Assembly (NCBI GenBank): GCA_964536965.1
Contig: CAZIAL010000012.1
Coordinates: 1 to 64,000 of the forward strand
DNA from: JACMQW01 sp964536965
Lineage (GTDB): Bacteria; Bdellovibrionota; UBA1018
Length of the DNA: 64,000 nt
Reading direction: 5' to 3'
Below, in pieces: positions 1 to 9,013 of this stretch; within the stretch, counting starts at the first letter, position 1, and each line of letters begins with the position of its first letter. The position numbers and the translations under genes are program-made. The notes under the pieces were generated by a model. It ran no database searches. It saw only the letters and a list, made by a program, of their open reading frames with translations, and was not told the DNA's origin.

Positions 1-560
1 TGGTTCATCGGCCAGGAAGTCGCCGGCGAGGCGGGATTCGATGATCTGGTGGCGATGACCCAGGTTCGCATGCCCACCCGAGTGAAGCTCGAACTGGCAA
101 AAAATTACTGGGACGAGATGGGCCGAGGAAACGAAAAAGGAATGCACGGTCCGATGCTCGCCGTTCTCGCCGCGGAAATGGAGATCGAAACGGGGGGCGG
201 GCCGAGATCGTACCCGAAGCGCTCGCCTTGGGAAATCTCATGGTAGCCCTCGCCGCCAATCGTCGCTTCGCCTATCATTCGATCGGCTGTCTAGGAGTGG
301 TCGAACTGACCGCGCCCGAGCGCGCGCGAGCCGTGTATGAAGGATTGAAACGGCTCGGAATTTCTCCGGCGGGTCAGCGCTATTATCTTTTGCACTCTAC
401 GCTCGATGTCCAGCACTCGATCGCCTGGAACCGAGACGCGCTTCGGCCGCTGGTGCGGTCGCATCCTCAGTGCGCCATCGCGATCGCGGAAGGAGCGCTC
501 ATGCGTCTTTCCGCCGGGGCGCGCTGCTTCGCGCGTTATCGTCGCGAGCTGAAAATTTAG
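1..560 (+). pseudogene. Iron-containing redox enzyme (heme-oxygenase-like), 5'-truncated by the window and frameshifted
   Basis: The open frame enters from outside the window (reading WFIGQEVAGEAGFDDLVAM) and runs in frame 1 to about base 190. The continuation, AEIVPEALALGNLMVALAA..., lies in frame 3 and runs to the TAG ending at 560. The switch falls in a G-rich run at about 190-201 (ggggggcggg). The helical sequence with spaced His and Glu residues, ending in LLHSTLDVQHSIAW, resembles the heme-oxygenase-2-like iron-containing redox enzymes, which use a helical-bundle di-iron or heme site. Either the gene is truly broken or one G was miscounted in assembly. Family assignment is by pattern only and is moderately sure; the frameshift itself is directly visible because both halves read sensibly. 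Confidence 0.6.
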
Positions 561-574
561 CTCCGCCGAAAGAA

Positions 575-609
575 GAAAGAGGTGCCCCCGAACGGGAGAC
601 ACCTCTTTC
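575..609. terminator. Bidirectional hairpin terminator between convergent genes
   Basis: A perfect 10-bp stem (gaaagaggtg at 575-584 with cacctctttc at 600-609) with a 15-base loop sits between the convergent heme-oxygenase-like gene and the subtilisin gene. The minus-strand exit is T-rich (ctttcttctttc); the plus-strand exit is not. Confidence 0.6.
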
Positions 610-641
610 AAGAATTCCGAAAGCCGCGAAGTCCAGCCGGA

Positions 642-2039
642 CTACCGGCGGCGGTATGCCTGGGCCGCCCGGGTCGCTTCGAACGCGTCGACTCGTCCCC
701 ATCCGAACTCGTCATCGTTTCCTGGTTTGCCGAGATCTTTCGTCGTGCGGCCGACGAGGTCGGCGGCGGCGCCGATCTCGATCGTGGGATTTGCCTGATA
801 AATCAGACTCAGCAATCCTGCGACATGCGGGGTGGCCATCGAAGTTCCCGAGAGGGACTTGAGGGTTCCACCCGGCCAAGCGGATACGACCGCGACTCCA
901 GGCGCCGAAACATTCGGCTTGATGAAGCGACCGGTCTTCCATTCGGCCGGACCGCGGGAGCTGAATTTCGCGAGGGCGTCTGATTCGTCGGTGGCGCCGA
1001 TGGCGAACGCATCCGGACAGGCGCCGGGAAGGCCGACCGTGCCGGGGCGCGGTCCCGAATTTCCGGCGGCGAAGACGGGGAAGATCCCCAGATCAACCCA
1101 CGCGGAAACCGCTTGGCAAAGAATATCGTCGGCCGGATTTTTCGTCGCGTCCGACATGCCGCCGCCCCAGGAGTTGCTGATCAGCGAAGGTTCGTCGCCC
1201 GTTTCCGGACGTCCGTCCGGGTCGCTCATCCACTGCATTCCCGCGAGAATCGCGTCGAGGGTGGCGCTGCCGGCACCCGTGAAGACCTTCCCGATCAGAA
1301 GTTTCGCACCTGGCGCGACCCCGATCTGGTCGCTGCTGTCGGCCGAGAAACCGGCAATCGTGCCCGCGACATGGGTCCCGTGACCGTTGTTATCGTACGG
1401 ATCGGTGCTCCCTTTCTTCTCGATGAAATCGCGGAAGCCGACGACGCGATCACGGAGGAACGGGTGTTTCGCGTCAATCCCCGTGTCGATGATCCCGACG
1501 AGAATTCCGCGTCCGTCCGCTTTCGGATCTTCGGAGCGAAGTCGCGGCACGCTCATCAGGTTCAGCCCGTAGGTATACTTCGCGTCCATGCCGCGCGCGA
1601 GCCGCAGGGGCTTTTCGGAGTAGTCGCGGATGATGCTGAGCTTCCGATTCGCGTGGATCGCCCGAACATCCGGATGGCCTTCCAGGGCAGGAATTTTGTT
1701 CGCGGGGAGTTCGACGATCGCGGCGTTGATCAGCCAGAGGGAACGAATCGAGGTGGCGCCGAGCACGGAACGGTCGCGTTTCGCTTCGGTGATGAAAGCC
1801 TTCTGACTGACTCGAGCGTTCTCCTCGAGAAAGCGGCGGAAGCGAAGATAAGAGGTGCTCGCCTGCGCGGTGCGGACGGGGCGGACGCGGTTCTTAAAGA
1901 GGACGATCACCTTCACCGAACCGGTCGCCTGGCGAAGTTCGGGATCGACCTGAGCGGAGGCGCTCGCGGCCGGCGACGAAAAAATGAACGGGACACTGGC
2001 TAATGCCAACAGGATCGTGGAGCGTAGTGTATTTTTCAT
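642..2039 (-). CDS. Secreted S8 family serine peptidase (subtilisin-like)
   Basis: A 465-residue exported protease. I take the ATG at 2039 (MKNTLRS...) because it directly begins a signal peptide (TILLALASVPFIFSSPAASASA); an upstream in-frame start at 2063 would add 8 residues. An inhibitor-I9-like propeptide covers roughly residues 35-140. The catalytic triad is Asp185 (VGIIDTGIDAKH), His220 (NNGHGTHVAGT) and Ser400 (SGTSMATPHVAG), with the oxyanion Asn about residue 327 (FAAGNSGP). The domain ends shortly after the Ser motif, so there is no C-terminal sorting or adhesion domain. It is expected to act in the periplasm or medium as a general endopeptidase. Monocistronic, with a convergent neighbour and hairpin downstream. 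Confidence 0.93.
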   Translation of the reverse strand: MKNTLRSTILLALASVPFIFSSPAASASAQVDPELRQATGSVKVIVLFKNRVRPVRTAQASTSYLRFRRFLEENARVSQKAFITEAKRDRSVLGATSIRSLWLINAAIVELPANKIPALEGHPDVRAIHANRKLSIIRDYSEKPLRLARGMDAKYTYGLNLMSVPRLRSEDPKADGRGILVGIIDTGIDAKHPFLRDRVVGFRDFIEKKGSTDPYDNNGHGTHVAGTIAGFSADSSDQIGVAPGAKLLIGKVFTGAGSATLDAILAGMQWMSDPDGRPETGDEPSLISNSWGGGMSDATKNPADDILCQAVSAWVDLGIFPVFAAGNSGPRPGTVGLPGACPDAFAIGATDESDALAKFSSRGPAEWKTGRFIKPNVSAPGVAVVSAWPGGTLKSLSGTSMATPHVAGLLSLIYQANPTIEIGAAADLVGRTTKDLGKPGNDDEFGWGRVDAFEATRAAQAYRRR

Positions 2040-2176
2040 GAACTGAATTTCTACGCAGCTCACGGGATTGCAAGATTTAAGTGTTGGCTTGAGGTGTTAA
2101 AGCATTTTGTTGCTAAACCATGGAAGTCGGCGCAAAACTGGATCGCAAACTGGAGTGCAGAAAAAGAAGGGTAGAT

Positions 2177-3100
2177 ATGAAGGAAGCATCGAGTTCGATC
2201 GTCGTCGCCGACGGAATGGAAAAAGAGACTGCGCAGCTGCGGCGCGCTGAAATGATGCGAAAAACGGCGGCGTCGCTCGCGCAGGCGCTGGATCTCGGAA
2301 TCGAACTCGTGCATGTGGAAAGTTTTTCCAAGTACGGGGGTCCTAACTTCCAGCTCCTGTTCGAGCAGTATCGAACGAATCAGATGAGCGCGCTGAAATC
2401 CCATGCGAAGTCGATCGCCGTGCCCGTGAAGCCGCGATTTGTTTTTGGAGACCCGGTCGCCGAACTTCTGAAAATAGGTTCGCGCAAACAACGTCCTGAA
2501 CTGATTGCGATGGCGACCCACGGACGGAAGGGGCTCCGCCGCATCATTCTCGGCAGCGTCACCGAAGATGTTATCCGTAATTCGCGTACGCCCGTAATGA
2601 CGGTGGGCCCGAAGATGGCGACCGGGAACGGCGCCGCCATCGTGGCGGGCTCGTGCCACATCGTCGTGGGAACGGATCTGACTCGAAGCAGCCGTCGTGC
2701 CGAAGATTATGCGCTTCGACTCGCGAAAAGACTGAACGCGAAGGTGACTCTGGTTCATTGCTTGATCGAGGGAGTTCATCCGGTTCTCCAGACGGCGTTC
2801 CAGATGCCTCGCCGATCCCCAGAGCTCGTCGGTCTTTATCGAAAGCTCCGCTCCCAGGCCTTAAAAGGCTTGAATCATCGCAAGAAGTCCTTCGAGAAGG
2901 CGGGACTGACGGTCGCGACTCGACTCGAGGAGAAAGACCCGGCGGCGTCGGGTACGATTCTATCGGCGATTAAAAAGAGTGGTGCCGATCTTGCCGTGAT
3001 CGGGACGCACGGGCGGAATTTGCTCGAGGGTAGTTTTCTCGGGAGCAGTGCTCGCCGGGTCATTCTCGAATCGCCGGTTCCCGTGATTACCGTCCGATAG
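2177..3100 (+). CDS. Universal stress protein with two tandem UspA domains
   Basis: The ATG at 2177 has a purine-rich ribosome site (aagaagg, 2164-2170) seven bases upstream; the longer frame from 2120 lacks one. Two UspA domains of about 150 residues each are visible. The first carries ATHGRKGLRRIILGSVTEDVI. The second opens with HIVVGTDLTRSS and carries GTHGRNLLEGSFLGSSARRVI. Both show the G-x2-G-x9-G(S/T) pattern typical of the ATP-binding UspA type, though the first domain's N-terminal strand (SSIVVADGMEK) is divergent. It is followed by a second tandem Usp and a CBS protein, a grouping often seen in low-oxygen or starvation stress regulons; that role is inferred from context. Confidence 0.9.
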   Translation: MKEASSSIVVADGMEKETAQLRRAEMMRKTAASLAQALDLGIELVHVESFSKYGGPNFQLLFEQYRTNQMSALKSHAKSIAVPVKPRFVFGDPVAELLKIGSRKQRPELIAMATHGRKGLRRIILGSVTEDVIRNSRTPVMTVGPKMATGNGAAIVAGSCHIVVGTDLTRSSRRAEDYALRLAKRLNAKVTLVHCLIEGVHPVLQTAFQMPRRSPELVGLYRKLRSQALKGLNHRKKSFEKAGLTVATRLEEKDPAASGTILSAIKKSGADLAVIGTHGRNLLEGSFLGSSARRVILESPVPVITVR

Positions 3101-3226
3101 GCTGCACCCCCGCCCACGCAGTCGCGCCGGATAGTTCGTCCTCGTGCGTTCACGAATCGGCGGACCTTTACGCCCCGGTGAATGTTGGCGAGATCTTTGC
3201 TGCGTTTTTCGCTGGAGGATATCCAT

Positions 3227-4225
3227 ATGAAAAACGAAACGATCCGCATCGTCTGGTCGGTCGACCCCTTCGCTGAATCCCCCGAACTCCAACGATCGGC
3301 GATTCGCGTCCTGGAGGAACTCGCTCGCTCGGGAAAACATGAGATCTTTCCGATTCATGTGATGGCCGCGGGAATCGAAGAACGCTTGCGCACCTTGCCG
3401 CCGGAAACGCGGCATACGATCCAGCGGAAGGCGCAAGCCGAAGTCGATCGTCTGGTGGGGCAGAATGCGCTGAATCTCCATCCACTGCATACGTTGGGCA
3501 AGAACGCCGCGACCCTGAAGGGCGGAGCACGCGAGATCGTACGAATCGCGAAAAAGTTAGCGGCAGATATGATCGTGCTCTCCACGCACGCGCGCCGCGG
3601 GCCGAAGCGTTGGCTTCTCGGAAGTTTCGCCGAGGCGCTGACCGATCTCTCGGAAATTCCCGTTCTCGTGGCCCGACCGAATTGGCGCCCGACCGGCGAC
3701 CGTCGGCGGATTCTCTTCGCTACGGACTTTTCCGTCGAGTCCGTGGTCGCGTTCCGCTCGGTGGTTGAGCAGGCAAGGCTTCGTCACTGGAGTGTCACCG
3801 TCTTCCACCACGTCGATTTTCCCGTTTACCCCGCTTACGAGTTCGCGTTCGCGGTCTATAATTCTTATGCCGAGGACGTGCGGGAACTCGCGGAAATCCA
3901 GCGGTCGCGCGCCGAGAAGTTCGCCGAACATGCCCGATCGATGGGCGTTTCGGTCGAAATCCTCGTCGATACATCGACGAGCCTGAACGCGGCGGATGCG
4001 ATTCTGAAGGAACTGTCGAACGGCTATCTCTTCGTCGCCCTGGCCTCCCAAAGCGGCCAGTTTCGGCGGGTCTTGCATGGAAGTACGACGCGTCAGCTGA
4101 TTCGGCGCTCTCCGAATCCGTGCTGGGTTCTGCATCCGGACGCGGCGGCCAAAGAGATCCAGCCCTCGACTGCCTCCTCGGACGGCGTCCGCATTCGCGG
4201 CATCGAAGGGGGAGTGGTGATATGA
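3227..4225 (+). CDS. Universal stress protein with two tandem UspA domains (second copy)
   Basis: The ATG at 3227 follows a strong ribosome site (ggagg, 3214-3218). The 332-residue product has a first Usp domain with STHARRGPKRWLLGSFAEALT and a second opening RRILFATDFSVESVV and ending near ALASQSGQFRRVLHGSTTRQLI. The second domain's nucleotide loop (SQSGQFRRVLHGS) is altered from the classic GxxG form, so ATP binding there is less sure. It is a diverged paralogue of the preceding gene, 126 bases away, and its stop overlaps the start of the CBS gene (ATGA), which implies translational coupling of a Usp and a nucleotide-sensing CBS protein. Confidence 0.9.
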   Translation: MKNETIRIVWSVDPFAESPELQRSAIRVLEELARSGKHEIFPIHVMAAGIEERLRTLPPETRHTIQRKAQAEVDRLVGQNALNLHPLHTLGKNAATLKGGAREIVRIAKKLAADMIVLSTHARRGPKRWLLGSFAEALTDLSEIPVLVARPNWRPTGDRRRILFATDFSVESVVAFRSVVEQARLRHWSVTVFHHVDFPVYPAYEFAFAVYNSYAEDVRELAEIQRSRAEKFAEHARSMGVSVEILVDTSTSLNAADAILKELSNGYLFVALASQSGQFRRVLHGSTTRQLIRRSPNPCWVLHPDAAAKEIQPSTASSDGVRIRGIEGGVVI

Positions 4226-4659
4226 AGCAAATGCCGCAGATTCATAAATATATGAGCTCCATGCCCCATACGATCGAAGCGGAAGCGACGATCCAGGAAT
4301 GTCTCGGGACGATGCGCGAGTTCCGAATTCGACACCTCCCGGTTCTCTCCGAAGACCGGCTGATCGGGTTGGTGACCGATCGGGATCTCAAGTTAGCGGC
4401 TTCCTTTCCCGGGGCCACCGAACTGAAGGCCGAAGACATCATGACCGATCGGCCCTATTCGGTCGTGCCCGAGGCACCGCTCGATCGAGTGGTCCTGGAG
4501 ATGGCCGAACACAAATACGGGTGTGCGATCATCCAGCAGATGAATGGGAAAATCGTCGGGATCTTCACGGCGAACGATGGACTTCGCGTTCTCGGGCAGC
4601 AGCTCGAGGATTTTTATAAGATGCCCGTGCCGGATACCCATACCCGCGTAGGCAGCTGA
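4222..4659 (+). CDS. Two-CBS-domain protein
   Basis: The 145-residue protein starts at the ATG overlapping the Usp stop codon by 4 bases; a G/A-rich stretch (gaaggggga) precedes it. It is a bare Bateman module: CBS1 about residues 10-65 (IRHLPVLSEDRLIGLVTDRD) and CBS2 about 73-130 (MTDRPYSVVPEAPLDRVV ... YGCAIIQQMNGKIVGIFT). Such modules bind adenine nucleotides and act as energy-state sensors, often on a partner. No catalytic domain is fused. A closely similar CBS protein is encoded at 50520-50945 next to Hsp20, so the genome carries at least two such stress-linked modules. Confidence 0.9.
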   Translation: MKQMPQIHKYMSSMPHTIEAEATIQECLGTMREFRIRHLPVLSEDRLIGLVTDRDLKLAASFPGATELKAEDIMTDRPYSVVPEAPLDRVVLEMAEHKYGCAIIQQMNGKIVGIFTANDGLRVLGQQLEDFYKMPVPDTHTRVGS

Positions 4660-4732
4660 CCGGATCCGAAATCGGGTAGGCCGCGTTCGAGACACTGCGG
4701 ACATTTAGCCATCGCTGTGGCAGGTTAGGGTC

Positions 4733-5785
4733 ATGGAAGACTCTTCGCCGATTCGACTGACCCAAACCGTCCAGAAGGGCGGCTGCGCGGCCAAGGTGGC
4801 GGCGCTCGAACTTCGTAAAATCCTTTCCCAAGTTCGCTTTCCGCCCGCGCCTCCCGAGCTGACCGTCGATGCGGGTACGTTCGACGACGCCGCGATTTTT
4901 CGCATCAGTCCGGAAATGGCGCTCGTCCAGACCCTCGACTTCTTTACGCCGATCGTCGATTCGCCCCGAGTCTTCGGACGAATCGCGGCCGCCAACGCGC
5001 TCAGCGACGTTTATGCCATGGGCGGCCGGCCGGTGACCGCGATGTCGATCTTCGCCTTTCCGCTCGCGACGATGCCGAATAGCGTCGCGGTGGATATTCT
5101 CCAGGGAGCATCGGAAGTCATCGCGGAATCGGGCGCGAGCCTCGTCGGGGGTCATACGATCGACGACGATACCCTCAAGTTCGGCTTATCGGTCACCGGC
5201 TTCGTCCATCCTGATCGAGTCTGGTCGAACGCCGGAGCCCGGCCCGGGGATCGGCTCATTCTGACGAAAGCGCTCGGCACGGGGACTTTAACCGCGGCGC
5301 TCAAGCGGGAGGAAGCGACGGAAGCCGAGATCGCCGACGGAATCGCAAGCATGTCGCAGCTGAATGACATTGCTTCTTCCCTTACGCCGGAGCTCCTCGC
5401 CACGATCCATGCGGCGACCGACATCACGGGCTTCGGTTTTGGAGGACACGCACTGAACCTCGCGCGTGCGAGCTCGGTGAGCCTGGAAGTTCAGGGAGAT
5501 TCGCTTCCACGTTTCGCTCGGGCGCTGGAATTTCTGGAGAAGGGTTTTCTGACGAAAGCCCATCGAACGAATCGCGAATATGTGGGCGAAGCGATTCGGT
5601 TCGAACGGGCTTCGCAGCCGTTCCGGCATTTGGTTTTCGATCCGCAGACCAGCGGCGGTCTCTTGCTCGCGGTCGCGGAATCTTCGGCGGCGGCGGTCGT
5701 CGCGCTCCTGGCGAAGAAATTCCCGTCGACTCGGGACATCGGATTCGTGGTTGAACGCGGTCACGCCGCGATCCGCATCGCGTGA
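4733..5785 (+). CDS. selD: Selenide, water dikinase
   Basis: SelD makes selenophosphate from selenide and ATP, the selenium donor for selenocysteine and 2-selenouridine. The 350-residue length fits the family. The active-site loop reads KGGCAAK, placing the catalytic Cys at residue 18 and the essential Lys at 21; the second Cys found in some SelD proteins is Ala here. The FDDAAIF, LVQTLDFFTPIVD, ANALSDVYAMGG and ATDITGFG motifs of the PurM/SelD fold are intact, as is the late DPQTSGGLL motif. The stop overlaps the GTG start of selU by 4 bases, so the selenophosphate is most likely used for tRNA modification. No selA, selB or selC is visible in this window. Confidence 0.96.
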   Translation: MEDSSPIRLTQTVQKGGCAAKVAALELRKILSQVRFPPAPPELTVDAGTFDDAAIFRISPEMALVQTLDFFTPIVDSPRVFGRIAAANALSDVYAMGGRPVTAMSIFAFPLATMPNSVAVDILQGASEVIAESGASLVGGHTIDDDTLKFGLSVTGFVHPDRVWSNAGARPGDRLILTKALGTGTLTAALKREEATEAEIADGIASMSQLNDIASSLTPELLATIHAATDITGFGFGGHALNLARASSVSLEVQGDSLPRFARALEFLEKGFLTKAHRTNREYVGEAIRFERASQPFRHLVFDPQTSGGLLLAVAESSAAAVVALLAKKFPSTRDIGFVVERGHAAIRIA

Positions 5786-6801
5786 AAACTCTCGGGAAGG
5801 CGGATTTCCGGAGACTGTTCCAGGCGTCTACGCCTTGGATCGACGTCCGTGCACCCGTGGAATTCGCGGCCGGGTCCATTCCGGGGGCGGTGAATCTCCC
5901 CATCCTGAACGACGAAGAACGGCGTGAGGTGGGAATCCTCTATAAGGAGTCCGGCCAGGCGGCCGCGGTCGCGCGCGGGCATGCGCTCGTTTCCGGCGAG
6001 GTAAAGGCGAAGCGAGTTTCCGCGTGGCTCGCGGCGATCCGCGCCCGACCTTCGACGCTCGTGTATTGTTTCCGAGGCGGGATGCGTTCCCAGATCGCGC
6101 AGTCCTGGATCGCCGAGGCGGGCGTCGAACGCCCGATCGTCGAGGGGGGGTATAAAGCGTTACGAAGCTTTCTCTCGGACTGCCTCGATCGTGAGCTCGC
6201 ACGAATTCGATTCCAGGTCGTGACGGGTCCGACCGGATCGGGGAAAACGGAATATCTACGCCGATCCGGGCAATTCCATATCGACCTCGAAGCGCTCGCC
6301 GGACATCGTGGCTCGGCATTCGGCGCCATGGCGCGTCCCCAGCCGACGCAGATCGATTTCGAGAATCATCTCGCGCTGGCCCTGCTCATGATTCCGGATT
6401 CCGCCGGCCCCGTTCTGATCGAGGACGAGAGCCGCATGATCGGTAAACGATTCGTGCCCGATGGACTGTTCAGAGTAATGCAGACGAGCGACCGGATACG
6501 ACTCGAGGTTTCGTTCGAGCGGCGTGTGGAGAATATCTATCGCGAGTATGTGCTCGAGTCTGCCTTGGGGACGGAGGGGGATCGTGCACGCTTCGACGAG
6601 TTCAGGGCGGCCATCACCGCCATCTCCCGAAAGCTCGGCGGACTACGGACCCAAGCGTTCATGCGGGATCTCGACCACTGCGAGGCGGAATTTCTGGCCG
6701 GACGTGGGCTGGAAGCGAATCGCGAGTGGATCCGGCGACTTCTCGCGGAGTATTACGATCCGGTCTACCAGAAGGGGAGTCGCTCTTACGCGAAGCGTTA
6801 G
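5782..6801 (+). CDS. selU: tRNA 2-selenouridine synthase
   Basis: SelU (MnmH) converts 2-thiouridine at the wobble position of Lys, Glu and Gln tRNAs to 2-selenouridine using selenophosphate. The 339-residue protein starts at a GTG that overlaps the selD stop (GTGA). It has an N-terminal rhodanese domain with the catalytic Cys96 in VYCFRGGMRSQ, then a P-loop domain with Walker A GPTGSGKT at 149-156. The arrangement and length match the family. Tight coupling with selD suggests that tRNA selenation is the main use of selenium at this locus. Confidence 0.95.
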   Translation: MKTLGKADFRRLFQASTPWIDVRAPVEFAAGSIPGAVNLPILNDEERREVGILYKESGQAAAVARGHALVSGEVKAKRVSAWLAAIRARPSTLVYCFRGGMRSQIAQSWIAEAGVERPIVEGGYKALRSFLSDCLDRELARIRFQVVTGPTGSGKTEYLRRSGQFHIDLEALAGHRGSAFGAMARPQPTQIDFENHLALALLMIPDSAGPVLIEDESRMIGKRFVPDGLFRVMQTSDRIRLEVSFERRVENIYREYVLESALGTEGDRARFDEFRAAITAISRKLGGLRTQAFMRDLDHCEAEFLAGRGLEANREWIRRLLAEYYDPVYQKGSRSYAKR

Positions 6802-6846
6802 TTAACGAATAGGTGAAAGGGGCGAAAGCCGTGGTACGGTGCGGCC

Positions 6847-8448
6847 ATGTCCCAGGACCGGTCATCGATCACCCCTGAAGAGATCCTCCGTTGTACCGAA
6901 GTGCTGGAAACCGTCGCGTCGGACGTCCTTTTGCTCTCCGCGCTCTCGGACGAGGCGCGGGTACGACTCTTTATGGCCGCGGGTCGCGTGATCTATCCCG
7001 AAAAAATGCAGGTTCGACGCCGGATCAAAGCCATGCGGAGCGAAAAGAAGCGCGGGCTCGAGGCGAAGGATCGCCTGGTTCGGGCGGCGACCTCCATTCG
7101 CACCGCTCGCCAAGAGTCGGTATTCGTCGCGCCCCCGAAGCAAGTGCTTCTTTCCGATGCGGAGGAAACGAGTGCGCCTGGCCTCCACGTCGGAGAGCTC
7201 CAGACGCCGCGACAATGTTACGTCTGCAAGACCGACTTCACCCGCGTGCATTTCTTCTACGATTCGATGTGCACCCCGTGCGCTCAGTTCAATTACGAGA
7301 AACGTTTTCAGACGGCTTCGCTGGCCGGGCAGGTCGCGGTCATCACGGGAGCCCGGTTGAAAATCGGTTACCACTGCGCGCTCATGATGTTGCGCGCGGG
7401 TGCCCGGGTGGTCGTGACGACACGATTTCCGCGGGACGCGGCGCTGCGATTCGCGCGCGAAAAGGATTTTCCGGAATGGGCCGATCGAATCCAGGTGCAT
7501 GGACTCGATCTACGGCACTCGCCGAGCGTCGAAGCGTTCGCGCAGTGGATGAATCGAACTTTCGATCGTCTCGACATTCTGATCAACAACGCGGCCCAGA
7601 CCGTGCGGCGGCCGCCTGGGTTCTATGCGCATCTGATGGCGGTCGAGTCCGAGCCGCTGGAATCGCTCCCGGAATCCGTCCGTCCGCTCTTGCGGGCCCA
7701 TGAAGAATTGAAACGGACGTTGATGGGGAAGACTCTCCCGGAGACCGAGCGACTCGCGCCCGCGGAGTCCGTGCAGTGGGTTTCGCAGTGGCATGCGGAT
7801 AGCGACGGCGCGGGCGCGGTGCTGGCGGAGAGCCGTGCGCTCGGATTGACCGCTTCGGCGGCGCTCTCGCAGATCCCTTATCGTTGCGACGAAGAGCTCG
7901 ACGCGGCGGCCTTTCCGGAGGGTAAACTCGACGCCGATCTCCAGCAGATCGATATTCGGAAGATGAACAGCTGGCGCATGGCGCTCGCCGATGTGCCGAC
8001 GGACGAATTGCTCGAAGTCCAGCTCGTCAATTCGATCGCGCCTTTCATTCTCTGCAGCAAGCTGAAACCCCTGATGTTGCGCGATCGCACGGGGCAGAAA
8101 CATATCGTGAACGTCTCGGCGATGGAGGGAAAGTTTTCCCGTCATACGAAAACCGATAAGCACCCCCACACGAATATGGCCAAGGCCGCGCTGAACATGA
8201 TGACTCTGACGTCCGCGCGAGATTACGCGCGTGACGGCATCTATATGAACGCGGTGGATACGGGGTGGGTGACGGACGAAGATCCGGCGGAGATTTCGGC
8301 CCGGAAACAGCGAGAGACGGATTTCCAACCTCCACTCGACATCGTCGACGGCGCGGCTCGAGTCTGTGACCCGTTTTTCTCCGGAATTCTTTCCGGTAAA
8401 CATTCCTGGGGAAACTTCCTGAAGGACTACTATCCGACCGAATGGTGA
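6847..8448 (+). CDS. SDR-family oxidoreductase with N-terminal zinc-ribbon region and altered active site
   Basis: A 533-residue protein. About 120 helical residues come first, then a Cys-rich segment (CYVCK ... CTPCAQF, about 124-146) that looks like a zinc site, then a Rossmann SDR domain from about residue 160. The cofactor loop reads VITGARLKIGYHCA and the NNAG-type motif is ILINNAAQTVRR. The usual YxxxK catalytic pair is replaced: the Lys in NMAKAALNMM is present but the residue four before it is Thr, not Tyr. The Ser region (NVSAMEGKF) is kept. A long insertion (about 260-395) lies before the catalytic region. I recall a family of such long zinc-containing SDRs but do not know the substrate. 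Monogenic, between selU and a hairpin terminator. Confidence 0.8.
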   Translation: MSQDRSSITPEEILRCTEVLETVASDVLLLSALSDEARVRLFMAAGRVIYPEKMQVRRRIKAMRSEKKRGLEAKDRLVRAATSIRTARQESVFVAPPKQVLLSDAEETSAPGLHVGELQTPRQCYVCKTDFTRVHFFYDSMCTPCAQFNYEKRFQTASLAGQVAVITGARLKIGYHCALMMLRAGARVVVTTRFPRDAALRFAREKDFPEWADRIQVHGLDLRHSPSVEAFAQWMNRTFDRLDILINNAAQTVRRPPGFYAHLMAVESEPLESLPESVRPLLRAHEELKRTLMGKTLPETERLAPAESVQWVSQWHADSDGAGAVLAESRALGLTASAALSQIPYRCDEELDAAAFPEGKLDADLQQIDIRKMNSWRMALADVPTDELLEVQLVNSIAPFILCSKLKPLMLRDRTGQKHIVNVSAMEGKFSRHTKTDKHPHTNMAKAALNMMTLTSARDYARDGIYMNAVDTGWVTDEDPAEISARKQRETDFQPPLDIVDGAARVCDPFFSGILSGKHSWGNFLKDYYPTEW

Positions 8449-8496
8449 CAAGAAGCGATGACCCACGAGTTCTTCGCGCTCCGAAAGAGACAGGAA

Positions 8497-8522
8497 GCCC
8501 GGTCATCGATGGATGACCGGGC
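8497..8522. terminator. Bidirectional hairpin terminator
   Basis: An 11-bp perfect stem (gcccggtcatc / gatgaccgggc) with a gatg tetraloop lies between the convergent SDR and acidic-protein genes. The plus-strand exit is ctcttcactt, only weakly T-rich. Confidence 0.65.
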
Positions 8523-8546
8523 CTCTTCACTTATCGGCGAGCAGAC

Positions 8547-8891
8547 TTAGCGGCTCGAAGAGGGCGTGCGCCCTTTGTCGACGCCGCGGTCGTCGGCCGA
8601 TTTGCGCCGGGTTCCGCCAGCCTCATCGACGCTTTCGTCCTCGTCGTCAGTCTCGAGGTCTTCCGTCGAGGACATGCGGGTCGTCTCGAAATCCTCGTCC
8701 GAATCATCGGCCTCGTCGAATTCGGTCTCTTCCAGTTCATCATCCCTCTGGGGGGTGAACTTCTGAGGCTGCTCCGGGCCCTTCTTCTTCGCTGGATCGC
8801 TCTGACCCTGTGAGCCGACGTTGCCGGATTGGAACTTCTTGTCCGACGGTTTCTGTTTCGATGGGTTCGTTCCGGTTTGGGGTTGTGCCAT
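8547..8891 (-). CDS. Small acidic, low-complexity protein of unknown function
   Basis: The 114-residue frame is supported by a good ribosome site on the minus strand (aaggagga, 7 bases before the ATG) and a hairpin just past its stop. The first 45 residues are Gln/Lys/Pro-rich; the middle (about 50-95) is almost all Asp, Glu, Ser and Thr (DELEETEFDEADDSDEDFE). No membrane segment, signal peptide or recognisable domain is visible, and the chain is probably disordered. Possible roles (chaperone-like, metal or basic-protein binding) are guesses and I assign none. Confidence 0.65.
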   Translation of the reverse strand: MAQPQTGTNPSKQKPSDKKFQSGNVGSQGQSDPAKKKGPEQPQKFTPQRDDELEETEFDEADDSDEDFETTRMSSTEDLETDDEDESVDEAGGTRRKSADDRGVDKGRTPSSSR

Positions 8892-9013
8892 GATTAAATC
8901 CTCCTTGGATTTGGGTTGAAATGGTTTCCCTGCCTAACGTTGCAAACGGGATACCGGGGCAGGCCGAACGTTCAGGTGGCGCGATTCCGGCGAATGAATT
9001 AAAAATCATTTCC

